Shown here: positions 26,987-35,696 of the stretch, piece by piece | Layout of the letters: every line of letters begins with the position of its first letter | Position numbering within the stretch: the first letter of the stretch is position 1 | Source: Granulicella sp. | GTDB lineage: Bacteria; Acidobacteriota; Terriglobia; Terriglobales; Acidobacteriaceae | Length of the DNA stretch: 64,000 nucleotides | Reading direction: 5' to 3' | Assembly (NCBI GenBank): GCA_025408425.1 | Contig: JANXYX010000006.1 | Location: forward strand, 1-64,000 | Made by a program: the position numbers and the translations under genes | The notes under the pieces: model-generated | What the model saw: the letters and a program-made list of their open reading frames with translations, nothing else | Databases searched by the model: none | Told to the model about the DNA's origin: nothing

Positions 26987-27049
26987 CAGGACAAGAATCG
27001 CTAATTGGCGGTCCGCCGATTGGAATACCCGAAGTAGCCAAGTTGGGTA

Positions 27050-28231
27050 TCAAGCGGACTTCCGGTTCAGCACTGCCAACGCAGACCGCAAGCTCGTCTG
27101 ATCCATGTGAGCGTACCGAGCCGACATCGCAATCGTCTTGTGTCCGGCAGCTTCTTGAATGACCTTCAAACCCACCCCGTTTTGCGCCAGCCGAGAGCAA
27201 AACGTATGCCGGAGGTCATGCCATCTGAAGTTCTCAATCTTGGCATCCTTCAACGCCTGCGCCCACCACTTCTTGTTATCGCCGATGGCGAACACAGCGC
27301 CAACCGGAGCAGGATCGTTCCGACCCGCCCGCCGATCAAGGTTCAGCTCTCGCAAACGCTCAAAGGCAGCGACAACATCATCAATCATGTAAACCAGACG
27401 GCTCTCGCCGTTCTTGGTGTCCCGCAGAGTGATGACACGCTGGTCGAAGTCGATATCGCTCCACTTGAGGCCATACTGCTCACCCTTCCGCATCCCTGTT
27501 CCAAGGGCGACATCGAGTTCACAGATACGGTGTCTCACGAATCGCTCCTGATAGGAGGATAGGTGAGCCTTTGTTTCTATGTGACTAAGGAGTGCAGCGC
27601 GGAGCCGTTCCTCCTCGTCCGGCTTCAGCCACCGGATAACACCGTTGTTCATCCGCCGCTGCTTCACATCTCGCGCCGGATTGACCTGAACCTTATCCCG
27701 AAGCTTGCCGTGTTGGTAGATCGCGGAAAGATGTGCCTTGAGCCGGTTCAGTGTCCCAGGCTTCAATGGTGCCTTCTTGGTGAGTCGCCCGTCACCGCGC
27801 GTACTCCGCCGCCTGACGCCACTCAACCAGTCCTCAATCTCCCAGGGCCGCACACTCGCAGCAGCCCTGCTACCAAAGGCCGCACGGATCAGGTCGAGAC
27901 GCTGCGGAGGATTACGTTGGTCCTTGTAGAGATCGGGCCGACCTTGAAGGTGCTTGAGATAGTCGTCACAAAGTTCGTTGATCGTCACGCTTCCGCCAAG
28001 CACTTCGAGCTCGGGAATCGTCAGCACCGGACGCTTGGCAGTCTCGGGAACGATGCCCTCGCCAGAGCGCCGCAGTGTCCTCGCCTTCTCAACATAGTTG
28101 ACTGCCGCAGCACGGTTTCTGCCGAACGACTTTCGTACCAGCTTGCCATTGATCTTGAACCTGGCGTACCAGAGTCCAGAGCCTTCTTCGCGCTCGTAAA
28201 TGCCTTCGACGGGGATTACTTTTCTTGCCAT
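27050..28231 (-). CDS. Tyrosine-type integrase of the mobile element
   Basis: A 393-residue tyrosine recombinase. The N-terminal half has an arm-binding-like region (GSGLWYARFKINGKLVRKSF) and a SAM-like core-binding domain (INELCDDYLKHL). Catalytic residues are seen as GTGMRKGEQYG (Arg), the beta-hairpin Lys region LRDTKNGESR, HDLRHTFCSRL (His and Arg), AAGHKTIAMSARYAHMD (His and the nucleophile Tyr). The gene lies ~220 bases from the tRNA-Arg-like 3' half, the usual layout of an integrase and its attachment site. Confidence 0.95.
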   Translation of the reverse strand: MARKVIPVEGIYEREEGSGLWYARFKINGKLVRKSFGRNRAAAVNYVEKARTLRRSGEGIVPETAKRPVLTIPELEVLGGSVTINELCDDYLKHLQGRPDLYKDQRNPPQRLDLIRAAFGSRAAASVRPWEIEDWLSGVRRRSTRGDGRLTKKAPLKPGTLNRLKAHLSAIYQHGKLRDKVQVNPARDVKQRRMNNGVIRWLKPDEEERLRAALLSHIETKAHLSSYQERFVRHRICELDVALGTGMRKGEQYGLKWSDIDFDQRVITLRDTKNGESRLVYMIDDVVAAFERLRELNLDRRAGRNDPAPVGAVFAIGDNKKWWAQALKDAKIENFRWHDLRHTFCSRLAQNGVGLKVIQEAAGHKTIAMSARYAHMDQTSLRSALAVLNRKSA

Positions 28232-28450
28232 CGGAATGCTCCTCTTTTGACCTGCGACCCTCGAACAAATAGTGCGAAATCTGAGCGGTAATCGAACATG
28301 GGATACCGATTGGGATACCTGGCGTCTTTTATGCCTGCGAGCGTGTGCATCTCGCTGCTGAAGCGAGTGTACTCCAAACCCCTATGGATATTGACGATTT
28401 ATTACTCTGTGCGATTTTGTGCGTCGCTGTGCAAAGTCCTAGAGAAACAA
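28232..28450. other. Gap between integrase and attachment site
   Basis: About 220 bases with no gene visible. It probably holds the integrase promoter and arm-type binding sites, though I could not pick out a clear repeated site. Confidence 0.35.
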
Positions 28451-28495
28451 CTCCTAACGCGAAGGTCGCAGGTTGGACTCCTGCCCGGGCCACCA
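28451..28495 (+). pseudogene. 3' half of a tRNA-Arg(CCT)-like gene, attachment site
   Basis: From the anticodon loop CTCCTAA (anticodon CCT) this stretch reads as the 3' half of a tRNA: anticodon-stem 3' strand, variable loop, T-arm GCAGG-TTGGACT-CCTGC, acceptor 3' strand CCGGGCC, discriminator A, CCA. The bases before CTCCTAA do not form the 5' half, so the tRNA is cut exactly at the anticodon loop, a common crossover point for tyrosine integrases. The T-loop has G in place of the usual C (TTGGACT rather than TTCGACT). Confidence 0.75.
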
Positions 28496-28546
28496 TGATC
28501 ACCCAGATTGACTAACCCTCTGGCACCGGACTCCTGCCCGGGCCAC
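28475..28546 (+). repeat. Direct repeat of the tRNA 3' end (att-like)
   Basis: GGACTCCTGCCCGGGCCAC occurs at 28475-28493 and again at 28528-28546, 53 bases apart. Both copies share the unusual G before GACTC, so one is likely a copy of the other, as after a second insertion or excision at the same site. Confidence 0.8.
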
Positions 28547-28563
28547 GGCTAAAGCAAGCGATC

Positions 28564-29070
28564 TTATTTGCCCTTGCACCCAGCCCGCAAGACCTTTTCC
28601 TTCTTCCATTCTTCATTGGTCGCGAAGATGATGCAGGTCTGCCCAGTTTCAGTATTCAGCCGCCATGTGATGTTCCCTTGCCGATAGAGCTGGTACTTAC
28701 CCTTTCCGGAGAACACCATGCCATTCGGAGGATTTGGACTGATCGTATCCGCTGCTGGCACTGAACCATCCGCAGTGGTTCCCGTAGTTCCAGGTTGCGC
28801 CACCTGTTCAGTTGTAGTCGCCGGAGGACTACTAGCGGCCTGCGGGGCCGCCGTAGGGTAGACCACGGCCGAAGGAACCTCAGAAGCCGCTGATCCCTTC
28901 CCATCACCCGATCCAGCACCGGCCTCCACCTTCAACTTGCCCGGCACAGGATCATTCGAGTACACATCCCCGTTCGCACCAGCACGCCCTGCATCGTAGT
29001 TGGCGTATCCAAAGTAAAAGAACGCCGCCACAATAACGATCACTACGATTACGAGAATGCGTCTTGCCAT
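28564..29070 (-). CDS. Hypothetical membrane-anchored protein
   Basis: A 168-residue protein starting MARRILVIVVIVIVAAFFYFGY, an N-terminal transmembrane anchor or uncleaved signal. A long Ala/Pro/Thr/Ser linker follows (residues ~30-110), then a short globular C-terminal part (GMVFSGKGKYQLYRQGNITWRLN, with two Cys: TCII and AGCKG). I chose ATG 29070 because AGGAAGAG precedes it and the upstream in-frame codons code a non-protein-like stretch. First chromosomal gene beyond the island edge. No family recognised. Confidence 0.6.
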   Translation of the reverse strand: MARRILVIVVIVIVAAFFYFGYANYDAGRAGANGDVYSNDPVPGKLKVEAGAGSGDGKGSAASEVPSAVVYPTAAPQAASSPPATTTEQVAQPGTTGTTADGSVPAADTISPNPPNGMVFSGKGKYQLYRQGNITWRLNTETGQTCIIFATNEEWKKEKVLRAGCKGK

Positions 29071-29356
29071 GTCCGCTCTTCCTGCCCCGCCCTGCAACGT
29101 AGGCTTCGTGTTACCGCCCCGAAAACACATGATAACAACGGTGTCCGCAGAACAACATTCCGTGCGAAAAACTTGTCTCCCAATCATCACTCTCGCGAAG
29201 CGATCCGGCGAAACAATCCGTCACTCAACCCGTTACTAACTCGTTACCATCGCATCCCTGGCATTTGCTCCACTCAACCTTGAAGCCTTCACCCAACTCT
29301 CTCACTCCAATCACTTCAGCTGCCTCTGCAGCCTTGCATAGGAGTATCATCAAATC

Positions 29357-30331
29357 GTGCCGAAATATTCCATCGTCGTTCCGTTCCACAACGAAGAAGA
29401 CAACGTCACCGCTCTCTATGACCGACTCAAAGCCGTCATGGAACAGGTCGGCGAAACGTTCGAACTTGTCTTCGTCGACGATGGCTCCAGGGATCGTACC
29501 TATCGCCTCCTTGAAGAGATTGCAGCAGTAGACTCCCGCGTACTGGTCATCAAGCTACGCCGCAACTTCGGCCAGACCTCGGCTCTTGCCGCCGGCTTCG
29601 ATCACTCCCAGGGTGACTTCATTCTGGCCATGGACGGCGACCTTCAGCACGACCCCGACGAGGTCCCATCCTTTCTCGCCAAGCTTGAGGAAGGCTATGA
29701 CGTCGTCAGCGGCTGGCGCAGTCAGCGCGGAGACAATTTCATTCTCCGCCGTATTCCTTCTGCCGCCGCCAATTGGCTCATGGCCGCCCTCAGCGGAGTC
29801 AAGATCCACGACTTCGGCACTACTTTCAAGGCCTATCGACGCGAAGTCATCCAAAACATTCCGCTCTACGGTGAGATGCACCGTTTTATCCCAGCGTTGG
29901 CATCATGGTATGGCGCCACTATCTGCGAGATTCCCATCTCCAATCCTGCCCGCGAGTTCGGTAAAAGCCACTACGGTATCTCCCGTACCTTTCGCGTCTT
30001 CTTCGATCTCCTGACTATCCGCTTCCTGCTGAAGTACATGACCCGCCCGCTCCACTTCTTTGGGACCATCGGCACACTCGGCGTCCTCACAGGTTCCGGT
30101 CTTGCCGTCTGGATGCTGCTTCTCAAGATCTTTACTGGGCAACACATCATGCAGTTGCACGGCCCTATCTTCGTGATCGCTGGTGTGCTCATACTCGCCG
30201 GCGTCCAGATGATTGGTATCGGCCTGCTCGGCGAGCTTCAGGTCCGCCACTTCCACACTGCATCTCATCGAGCGCCCTACGCCATCGACCGCATCCTGCG
30301 TCTTCGTTCGGAAGAAAGCCTGCTGCAGTAA
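29357..30331 (+). CDS. GT2 glycosyltransferase (DPM1/GtrB-like)
   Basis: A 324-residue family 2 glycosyltransferase starting with GTG (PKYSIVVPFHNEEDNV). The nucleotide-binding DDGSRDRT and the metal-binding region (MDGDLQHDP) are intact; a hydrophilic GT-A domain of ~220 residues is followed by two transmembrane helices (TIGTLGVLTGSGLAVWMLLL and PIFVIAGVLILAGVQMIGIG), the layout of polyprenyl-phosphate glycosyltransferases such as GtrB and ArnC. It most likely loads a sugar from a nucleotide donor onto undecaprenyl phosphate. Confidence 0.9.
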   Translation: MPKYSIVVPFHNEEDNVTALYDRLKAVMEQVGETFELVFVDDGSRDRTYRLLEEIAAVDSRVLVIKLRRNFGQTSALAAGFDHSQGDFILAMDGDLQHDPDEVPSFLAKLEEGYDVVSGWRSQRGDNFILRRIPSAAANWLMAALSGVKIHDFGTTFKAYRREVIQNIPLYGEMHRFIPALASWYGATICEIPISNPAREFGKSHYGISRTFRVFFDLLTIRFLLKYMTRPLHFFGTIGTLGVLTGSGLAVWMLLLKIFTGQHIMQLHGPIFVIAGVLILAGVQMIGIGLLGELQVRHFHTASHRAPYAIDRILRLRSEESLLQ

Positions 30332-30536
30332 CCCAGTTGCTCTAGCAGTATCGACAATTGTGCTTCGCGCTGATTCACAGCCGAGGGTCTCGTTCGGGTA
30401 TAGCAGGGTCTCCCAGGAGCATTCTCTTGGCACAACCGAATCGTAACGACGAATGCACCGACGTTCTTCGACCAACCGTTCAAAATCTGAAGTATGTTGA
30501 TTCAGTGCTACGTCTAACGTGCCGGATCGCCTTCAT

Positions 30537-31703
30537 ATGAAAAACAGGCTTGGCGTCCATCCTGACGTCCTCAAACTCGGTCTTGTCAGCTTTCTCACTG
30601 ACGTTAGCTCCCAGATGATCTTTTCAGTCTTTGCCATCTTCTTTACCACCGTCGCTGGTGCATCGAGCACATTACTTGGTCTCGTGGAGGGCTTGGCTGA
30701 CTTCTCCGCTTCCTCATTGGATTACCTGGCCGGTTGGAGTTCCGACAAGACCGGAAAACGCAAGGCCTTTACTCTCGTCGGATACGGCTTCTCAACTGTA
30801 GCCAAAATGATGCTTTTGGTCGCGAATTTTGTTCTGGCTCTCAGCCTCTTCCGCATCGTTGAGCGCATGGGCAAGAGCTTCCGTGGTCCACCCCGTGACG
30901 CCTGGCTCTCTGAGCTAGCTACCCAGGACACGCGTGGATATTCCTTCGGAGTTCACAAGGCGCTCGACAAGGCTGGAGCTGTTCTCGGCCCGCTCATAGC
31001 CTATGGATTGCTTTCGTGGTTTGGTGAAACCGGAGCCGCCTTCCGCAAGCTGTTCCTCATCGCGATTATTCCGGCCATTCTTGGCGTTCTCATTCTCGCC
31101 CTATTGCAAGATCGGCCCAGTGATCCTCTCCGCCGCGAAAGTATATTGGACGCCTGGAAGGTCCTGCGTCCAGGATTCAAACGCTATCTAGTTGCCGGAG
31201 CCATTTTTTCGCTCGCGTACTTCAACTATGGGTTTCTCCTGCTCAGGGCTAGAACGCTCGGATTCCACATCAAGGAAGTGGCGTTGCTCTATGCGTTGTT
31301 CAACGTCTCCTTTGTCGTCGTCGCCCCTCTTATTGGTAAGCTTGGTGACCGCGTGGGCAGAGCACCTATTATCATCCTCAGTTACCTCATATACCTCGTC
31401 ATGAGCCTGGGCTTCGCCTTCGCAACCAGCAAAGCGCAGATCGTCGTTCTATTCGTCATCTATGGCGTCTTCTTTTCAATCGACGAAGCCCAAAGCAAGG
31501 CCTTTATTGCAGACCTTGAACCCCAGCGGCGCGCGACAGCCATCGGAATCTACAATTCAGTTACTGGAGTGATTAGCCTGCCCGCATCGCTCATCGCCGG
31601 AGCATTGTGGGCACTGCACCCGGATGCCGTTTTCATCCTTGCAGCCCTGCTCTCCCTCAGCGCGATCATAGCTTTTCTGGTGTTGCGGCCGGCCCGGCAT
31701 TAA
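30537..31703 (+). CDS. MFS transporter
   Basis: A ~388-residue major facilitator protein with about 12 membrane helices. The motif-A-like loop between helices 2 and 3 is LAGWSSDKTGKRK, and the repeat in the second half is IGKLGDRVGRAP. ATG 30537 is my choice; an in-frame GTG lies at 30519. It resembles the multidrug and sugar-efflux groups of Acidobacteriota; the substrate is unknown. Transcribed like its neighbours on the plus strand. Confidence 0.87.
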   Translation: MKNRLGVHPDVLKLGLVSFLTDVSSQMIFSVFAIFFTTVAGASSTLLGLVEGLADFSASSLDYLAGWSSDKTGKRKAFTLVGYGFSTVAKMMLLVANFVLALSLFRIVERMGKSFRGPPRDAWLSELATQDTRGYSFGVHKALDKAGAVLGPLIAYGLLSWFGETGAAFRKLFLIAIIPAILGVLILALLQDRPSDPLRRESILDAWKVLRPGFKRYLVAGAIFSLAYFNYGFLLLRARTLGFHIKEVALLYALFNVSFVVVAPLIGKLGDRVGRAPIIILSYLIYLVMSLGFAFATSKAQIVVLFVIYGVFFSIDEAQSKAFIADLEPQRRATAIGIYNSVTGVISLPASLIAGALWALHPDAVFILAALLSLSAIIAFLVLRPARH

Positions 31704-31750
31704 GAACTCTGCGATGCTACCCTTTCCATCTACCCTTCCTTCCAAAGGAC

Positions 31751-32731
31751 ATGCCTCCACCTATGCAAGCTATTCAGATTCTCACAACTGGCGGCCCCGA
31801 AGTCCTCTCCCTCCACGAGATCCCTGTTCCAACTCCCGGTCCTGACGAAGCTCTCATTCGGATCGAAGCCTGCGGCATCAACTTCATCGACACCTACCTC
31901 CGCGAAGGGCGATACCCCGCGCCCCTTCCGTATACCCTCGGCCAGGAGGCAGCCGGCATCATTCAGTCCGTCGGCTTCAACGTCAGTACGGTCAAAGTAG
32001 GCGACCGCGTAGCCTGGTGTGGCGTTCCCGGCACCTACGCCCAGTACGCCGTCGCACCTGCCAACCGCCTCGTACCCATTCCCGACGAAGTCACCTCCCA
32101 GCAGGCTGCCGCTGCCATGCTTCAGGGAATGACCGCCCACTACCTCGCTGACTCCGCCTTCCGCATTCAATCCGGCGACGAGATCCTCATCCATGCTGGG
32201 GCGGGCGGCACGGGCCTCCTCCTCACCCAGATCGCCAAATCCCTCGGTGCGCGGGTCTTCACCACCGTCTCTACAGAGGAGAAAGCCGCTCTCTCCCGCG
32301 CCGCTGGGGCAGACGCCGTCATTCTGTACACCCAGACTGACTTCGCCGCTGAAATCAAGCGACTCACTCACGATCGTGGCCTCGCCGTCGTCTACGATTC
32401 CGTCGGCAAATCCACCTTCGAGCAGTCCCTCACCTGCCTCCGACCGCGCGGCACTCTCGTCCTCTTTGGCGCCAGCAGCGGCCCCGTTCCACCCTTCGAT
32501 CTCATTCGCCTTTCAACTCTGGGTTCCCTCTACATCACCCGTCCAACGCTCAAAGACTACATCGCGACCCGCGCTGATCTTCTCTTTCGCGCCAACGACG
32601 TCCTCCAATCCATTGGGGCAGGAACCCTCAAGCTCCGCATCGAGCACATCTACCCCCTTGCCGACGCTGCCCAGGCCCACCGCGATCTGGAATCCCGCAG
32701 CACCACAGGTAAACTTCTTCTCATTCCATAA
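31751..32731 (+). CDS. Zinc-independent quinone oxidoreductase (MDR family)
   Basis: A ~326-residue medium-chain dehydrogenase/reductase. N-terminal GroES-like domain with GINFIDTYLREGRYP, substrate region VGDRVAWCGVPGTYAQYA, and the NADPH-binding Rossmann motif HAGAGGTGLLLTQIAKSLG. Zinc-binding cysteines of alcohol dehydrogenases are absent, as in bacterial QOR. ATG 31751 and ATG 31763 (MQAIQI) are both possible; the AGGA at 31746-31749 is close to the first. It reduces quinones by NADPH. Confidence 0.9.
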   Translation: MPPPMQAIQILTTGGPEVLSLHEIPVPTPGPDEALIRIEACGINFIDTYLREGRYPAPLPYTLGQEAAGIIQSVGFNVSTVKVGDRVAWCGVPGTYAQYAVAPANRLVPIPDEVTSQQAAAAMLQGMTAHYLADSAFRIQSGDEILIHAGAGGTGLLLTQIAKSLGARVFTTVSTEEKAALSRAAGADAVILYTQTDFAAEIKRLTHDRGLAVVYDSVGKSTFEQSLTCLRPRGTLVLFGASSGPVPPFDLIRLSTLGSLYITRPTLKDYIATRADLLFRANDVLQSIGAGTLKLRIEHIYPLADAAQAHRDLESRSTTGKLLLIP

Positions 32732-32837
32732 GGAAGCCGTTCGCCAAAGACCGTGTAGACTGTTGATCTGCATTCAAATTCTGTCTTAGTTTTTGACCTT
32801 GCGGAGTTTGCGGCCAGCTAACTGTATTGGCTGCTCG

Positions 32838-33050
32838 ACCTCATCTTTGTCCCGTAACGGAATGTTCGGGAAGCGCGGTTAAATTCCGCCACTGCCCCGC
32901 AACTGTGTTCGCGCACATCGCTCCGAATAAGAGGAGAATGTGAATGTAGGCAAGGTACCTCCCACTGAAGCCGCTCGGCTTCGGGAAGGGAAGCATCCAG
33001 TAGCAACGCCCGCATGCATCGCGTAAGTCAGGAGACCGGTTCTGCTGCGT
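32838..33050 (+). promoter_or_regulatory. Cobalamin riboswitch
   Basis: A B12 riboswitch on the plus strand. Its 5' part has AAGCGCGGTTAAATTCCGCCACTG... with the CCCCGCAACTGT core near 32895, a GAAGCCGCTCGGCTTC hairpin near 32968, and the B12 box AAGTCAGGAGACCGG at 33025-33039. It lies 40-60 bases before a TonB-dependent receptor, the standard layout for control of B12 uptake. Confidence 0.93.
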
Positions 33051-33060
33051 ACATCAACCA

Positions 33061-33084
33061 CGTTCCCGGGGGGGAACGGAGGAG
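33061..33084 (+). promoter_or_regulatory. Hairpin and ribosome site between riboswitch and receptor gene
   Basis: CGTTCCC (33061-33067) pairs with GGGAACG (33072-33078), ending exactly at the GGAGGAG ribosome site (33078-33084). With no T-run after it, this suggests control at translation rather than at termination. Confidence 0.5.
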
Positions 33085-33092
33085 TCTCACAC

Positions 33093-35591
33093 ATGCCTAC
33101 GCCCGTGCGCCGTTCAGCGGCCTCACTCGTTCTGTATTCACTCTCCAATACTTTTACCAGTCTCCGCGTTCGGCATCTCGCCGTCCTGTTTCTTTTCGTC
33201 CTCACCCTCTCCGCCCAAGCCATCATCGTTCGTGGCACGGTCTCTGACCCTCTCGGCGTCCCTGTCGCCGGAGCCCGCGTCCAGCTCATCCAGGGGCCTG
33301 AAGTCGCAGCCTTTGCCATCACCGGCCCCGATGGCAGCTTCGAGATTCGCAGCACCGCTCCCGGCCGTTTCCTCCTTCTCACCTCTTCGCCAACCTTTTC
33401 ACCCGGCATCAGCCAGGACTTCTACGGTGGCCGAACCGATGTCGTAACTCGCAACGTCACCCTTGAAATCGCAGCCGTGACCGCCCAGATCTCCGTCACC
33501 GCCACTGGAATCCCGACCCCCATTCAGCAACTCAGCTCCGCCGTCAGCCTTATTCCACCCTCTGACCTCGCTACCCAGGTTGGCATCATCAACGAACTCC
33601 GCCAGTCTCCAGGAGTAGCTGTCATTCAGACTGGTCAATTCGGTGGTCAAACCTCCCTGTTCGTCCGTGGCGGCAACTCCGACGCCAATAAAGTCCTCAT
33701 CGATGGCATCACGGCCGAAGACATAGGCGGTCGCTTTGACTATGGCACCGTCTCCAGCACCGCTCTTACTGGCCTTGAGCTCTACCGCGGCCCGAACTCC
33801 GCGCTCTACGGCTCCGACGCAGGAGCTTCTGTCCTCAACCTGGCTACCCCTCAAGGCAGCTCACTCCGACCCGTCATCAACTACTCAGGAGACGCTGGTA
33901 ACCTTCACTCCTATCGAAACGAAGCCACAGTCTCCGGCGCTCATAACAAACTCGACTACTTCGCCGCCTTCAGCCGTTTCGATACTGCCAACACCATCCA
34001 GTTCGACAAGTTCCACTCCGCCACCTCCGCCGCAAACCTGGGCTACAACCTCACGGCCAACACCCAGGCCCGATTTACCATTCGCAACGCAGTCTCTGCC
34101 TCCGGTGTACCCAATGCCCACGATTTCTTCGGTATCTCCGCTGCGGCGAAAGAACAGGACCAGAATCTCTACTCCGGTGCAACCATCGAAAACCGTCTGG
34201 CAGGGAACTGGCACAACCTCATCCGCTATGGCATCGCCCGCAAGCGCGAACAGGCCTATCAGTTCTATCCCGTCGGTGAGGCAGTAGGTGACGGCTACGG
34301 CGATCTCACGTACTACGGCAACACCGTCACCATCCGGGGAGCCAACGGGTACACTGCCACCGGCCGCGCCGCCATCGCCTTTGGAGACACTTATCCCACC
34401 CACCAGTTCACCGTCTCCAACCGCGACGAACTCTACTACCAGTCTGACTACACCTTTACCCGTCACCTCACCGCGCTCGTCGGCTTCCGCTACGAGAATG
34501 TGCGCGGCAGCTTCCTCTCCACCGGGCTCTTCGGCTCCAATAAGCAACTGCAGCGCAACAACTACCAGTACACACTCCAGCTTCAAGGCGACATCAAGAA
34601 CCGTTTCTTCTACTCCCTCGGTGGAGCCATCGAGAAGAACCACCTCTACGGCACAGCAGGCACACCACGTATCGGACTCGCCTACACTCCCGTTCGACCC
34701 GGCTCCCGCTTCTTCCGAGGGACTAAACTCCGCGCCAATGTAGCAACTGGCGTTCAGGAACCCAGCCTTCTCGTACAGTTCACCAGCCTCTACGGACAGC
34801 TACTCGAGGCTGGCAACACCACCGCTATCGCCGCCTACAACGTCAAACCCATCAACGCCCTTCGCTCTCGCACCTACGACATCGGTATCGACCAGAACAT
34901 CTTTGGCGAAAAGCTCATCTTCAAGGCTGGTTACTTCCACAACGTCTTCGATCATCAGATCGACTACATCGACTCCGGCACCCTGCAAGCAGACTTCGGT
35001 ATCAAATCCAGCGTCGCCAAGCTCTATGGTGCAGAGCTCAACACTCTAGCCTTCCGAGCTCAGGGCCTCGAAACCGAACTCCAGTATCAGCCCATCACCC
35101 ATGTCTTCCTGCGCGGCGGCTATACGTACCTCAACGCCGTTGTCCTGCAGTCGTTCTCCACAGACGCCATCAGCAACGGCACCGCTACGACCAATCCCAA
35201 CCTCCCCGGTGTAGCTATCGGAAGCACCTACCCACTCATCGGTGCGCGCCCCTTCCGCCGGCCACCCCATACTGGCTTCTTTGCAGTCCAGTACACCACC
35301 AATAAGTTCACGGCAGCCTTCAAAGGTGCACTCGCTAGCCGATCCGACGACTCCACCTTCCTGTCTTACAGCGACTTCAACTTTGACAACACGCTCCTCC
35401 TCCCCAACAAAGACCTCGACTTCGGCTACGCCAAGCTCGATCTCAACGGCACCTACACCCCGACCCACCGCATCACGGTCTTTACCCAACTCGAAAACCT
35501 GCTTAGCCAGCAGCACATTGGCCCCATCGGCTATCCCGGCCTGCCATTCACCATTCGCGCCGGAATCAAAATCAGAATCGGTGGCAACTAA
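33093..35591 (+). CDS. TonB-dependent receptor, probably for cobalamin
   Basis: An 832-residue outer-membrane protein. A signal peptide ends near QAIIVRG, then a carboxypeptidase-regulatory-like beta-sandwich domain (GTVSDPLGVPVAGARVQLI), then the plug domain (INELRQSPGVAVIQTG, TSLFVRGGNSDANKVLIDGI, LELYRGPNSALYG), then a ~600-residue beta-barrel ending in IRAGIKIRIGGN. The B12 riboswitch and the plug motifs make it a BtuB-like cobalamin transporter. GGAGGAG precedes the start. A strong hairpin follows the gene. Confidence 0.9.
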   Translation: MPTPVRRSAASLVLYSLSNTFTSLRVRHLAVLFLFVLTLSAQAIIVRGTVSDPLGVPVAGARVQLIQGPEVAAFAITGPDGSFEIRSTAPGRFLLLTSSPTFSPGISQDFYGGRTDVVTRNVTLEIAAVTAQISVTATGIPTPIQQLSSAVSLIPPSDLATQVGIINELRQSPGVAVIQTGQFGGQTSLFVRGGNSDANKVLIDGITAEDIGGRFDYGTVSSTALTGLELYRGPNSALYGSDAGASVLNLATPQGSSLRPVINYSGDAGNLHSYRNEATVSGAHNKLDYFAAFSRFDTANTIQFDKFHSATSAANLGYNLTANTQARFTIRNAVSASGVPNAHDFFGISAAAKEQDQNLYSGATIENRLAGNWHNLIRYGIARKREQAYQFYPVGEAVGDGYGDLTYYGNTVTIRGANGYTATGRAAIAFGDTYPTHQFTVSNRDELYYQSDYTFTRHLTALVGFRYENVRGSFLSTGLFGSNKQLQRNNYQYTLQLQGDIKNRFFYSLGGAIEKNHLYGTAGTPRIGLAYTPVRPGSRFFRGTKLRANVATGVQEPSLLVQFTSLYGQLLEAGNTTAIAAYNVKPINALRSRTYDIGIDQNIFGEKLIFKAGYFHNVFDHQIDYIDSGTLQADFGIKSSVAKLYGAELNTLAFRAQGLETELQYQPITHVFLRGGYTYLNAVVLQSFSTDAISNGTATTNPNLPGVAIGSTYPLIGARPFRRPPHTGFFAVQYTTNKFTAAFKGALASRSDDSTFLSYSDFNFDNTLLLPNKDLDFGYAKLDLNGTYTPTHRITVFTQLENLLSQQHIGPIGYPGLPFTIRAGIKIRIGGN

Positions 35592-35613
35592 ACCCACAAC
35601 CACTTAAACCACG

Positions 35614-35653
35614 TATGCCACCTGTCGCAGTCTCCCGCGACAGGTGGCATACT
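35614..35653. terminator. Strong bidirectional hairpin terminator
   Basis: A 16-base perfect stem (GTATGCCACCTGTCGC / GCGACAGGTGGCATAC) with an 8-base loop lies between the convergent receptor and oxidoreductase genes. Confidence 0.85.
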
Positions 35654-35696
35654 CCCATACCCATACTGCATAATCCGGTGTTCAGTGCTCCAATCT

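Noticed and set aside
1..28500. Conjugation or transposase genes
   Set aside because: None of the island proteins shows relaxase, T4SS or DDE transposase motifs; such genes, if present, lie left of the window.
33885..34643. 252-codon minus-strand open frame inside the receptor gene
   Set aside because: Val/Gly/Glu-rich shadow frame caused by codon bias.
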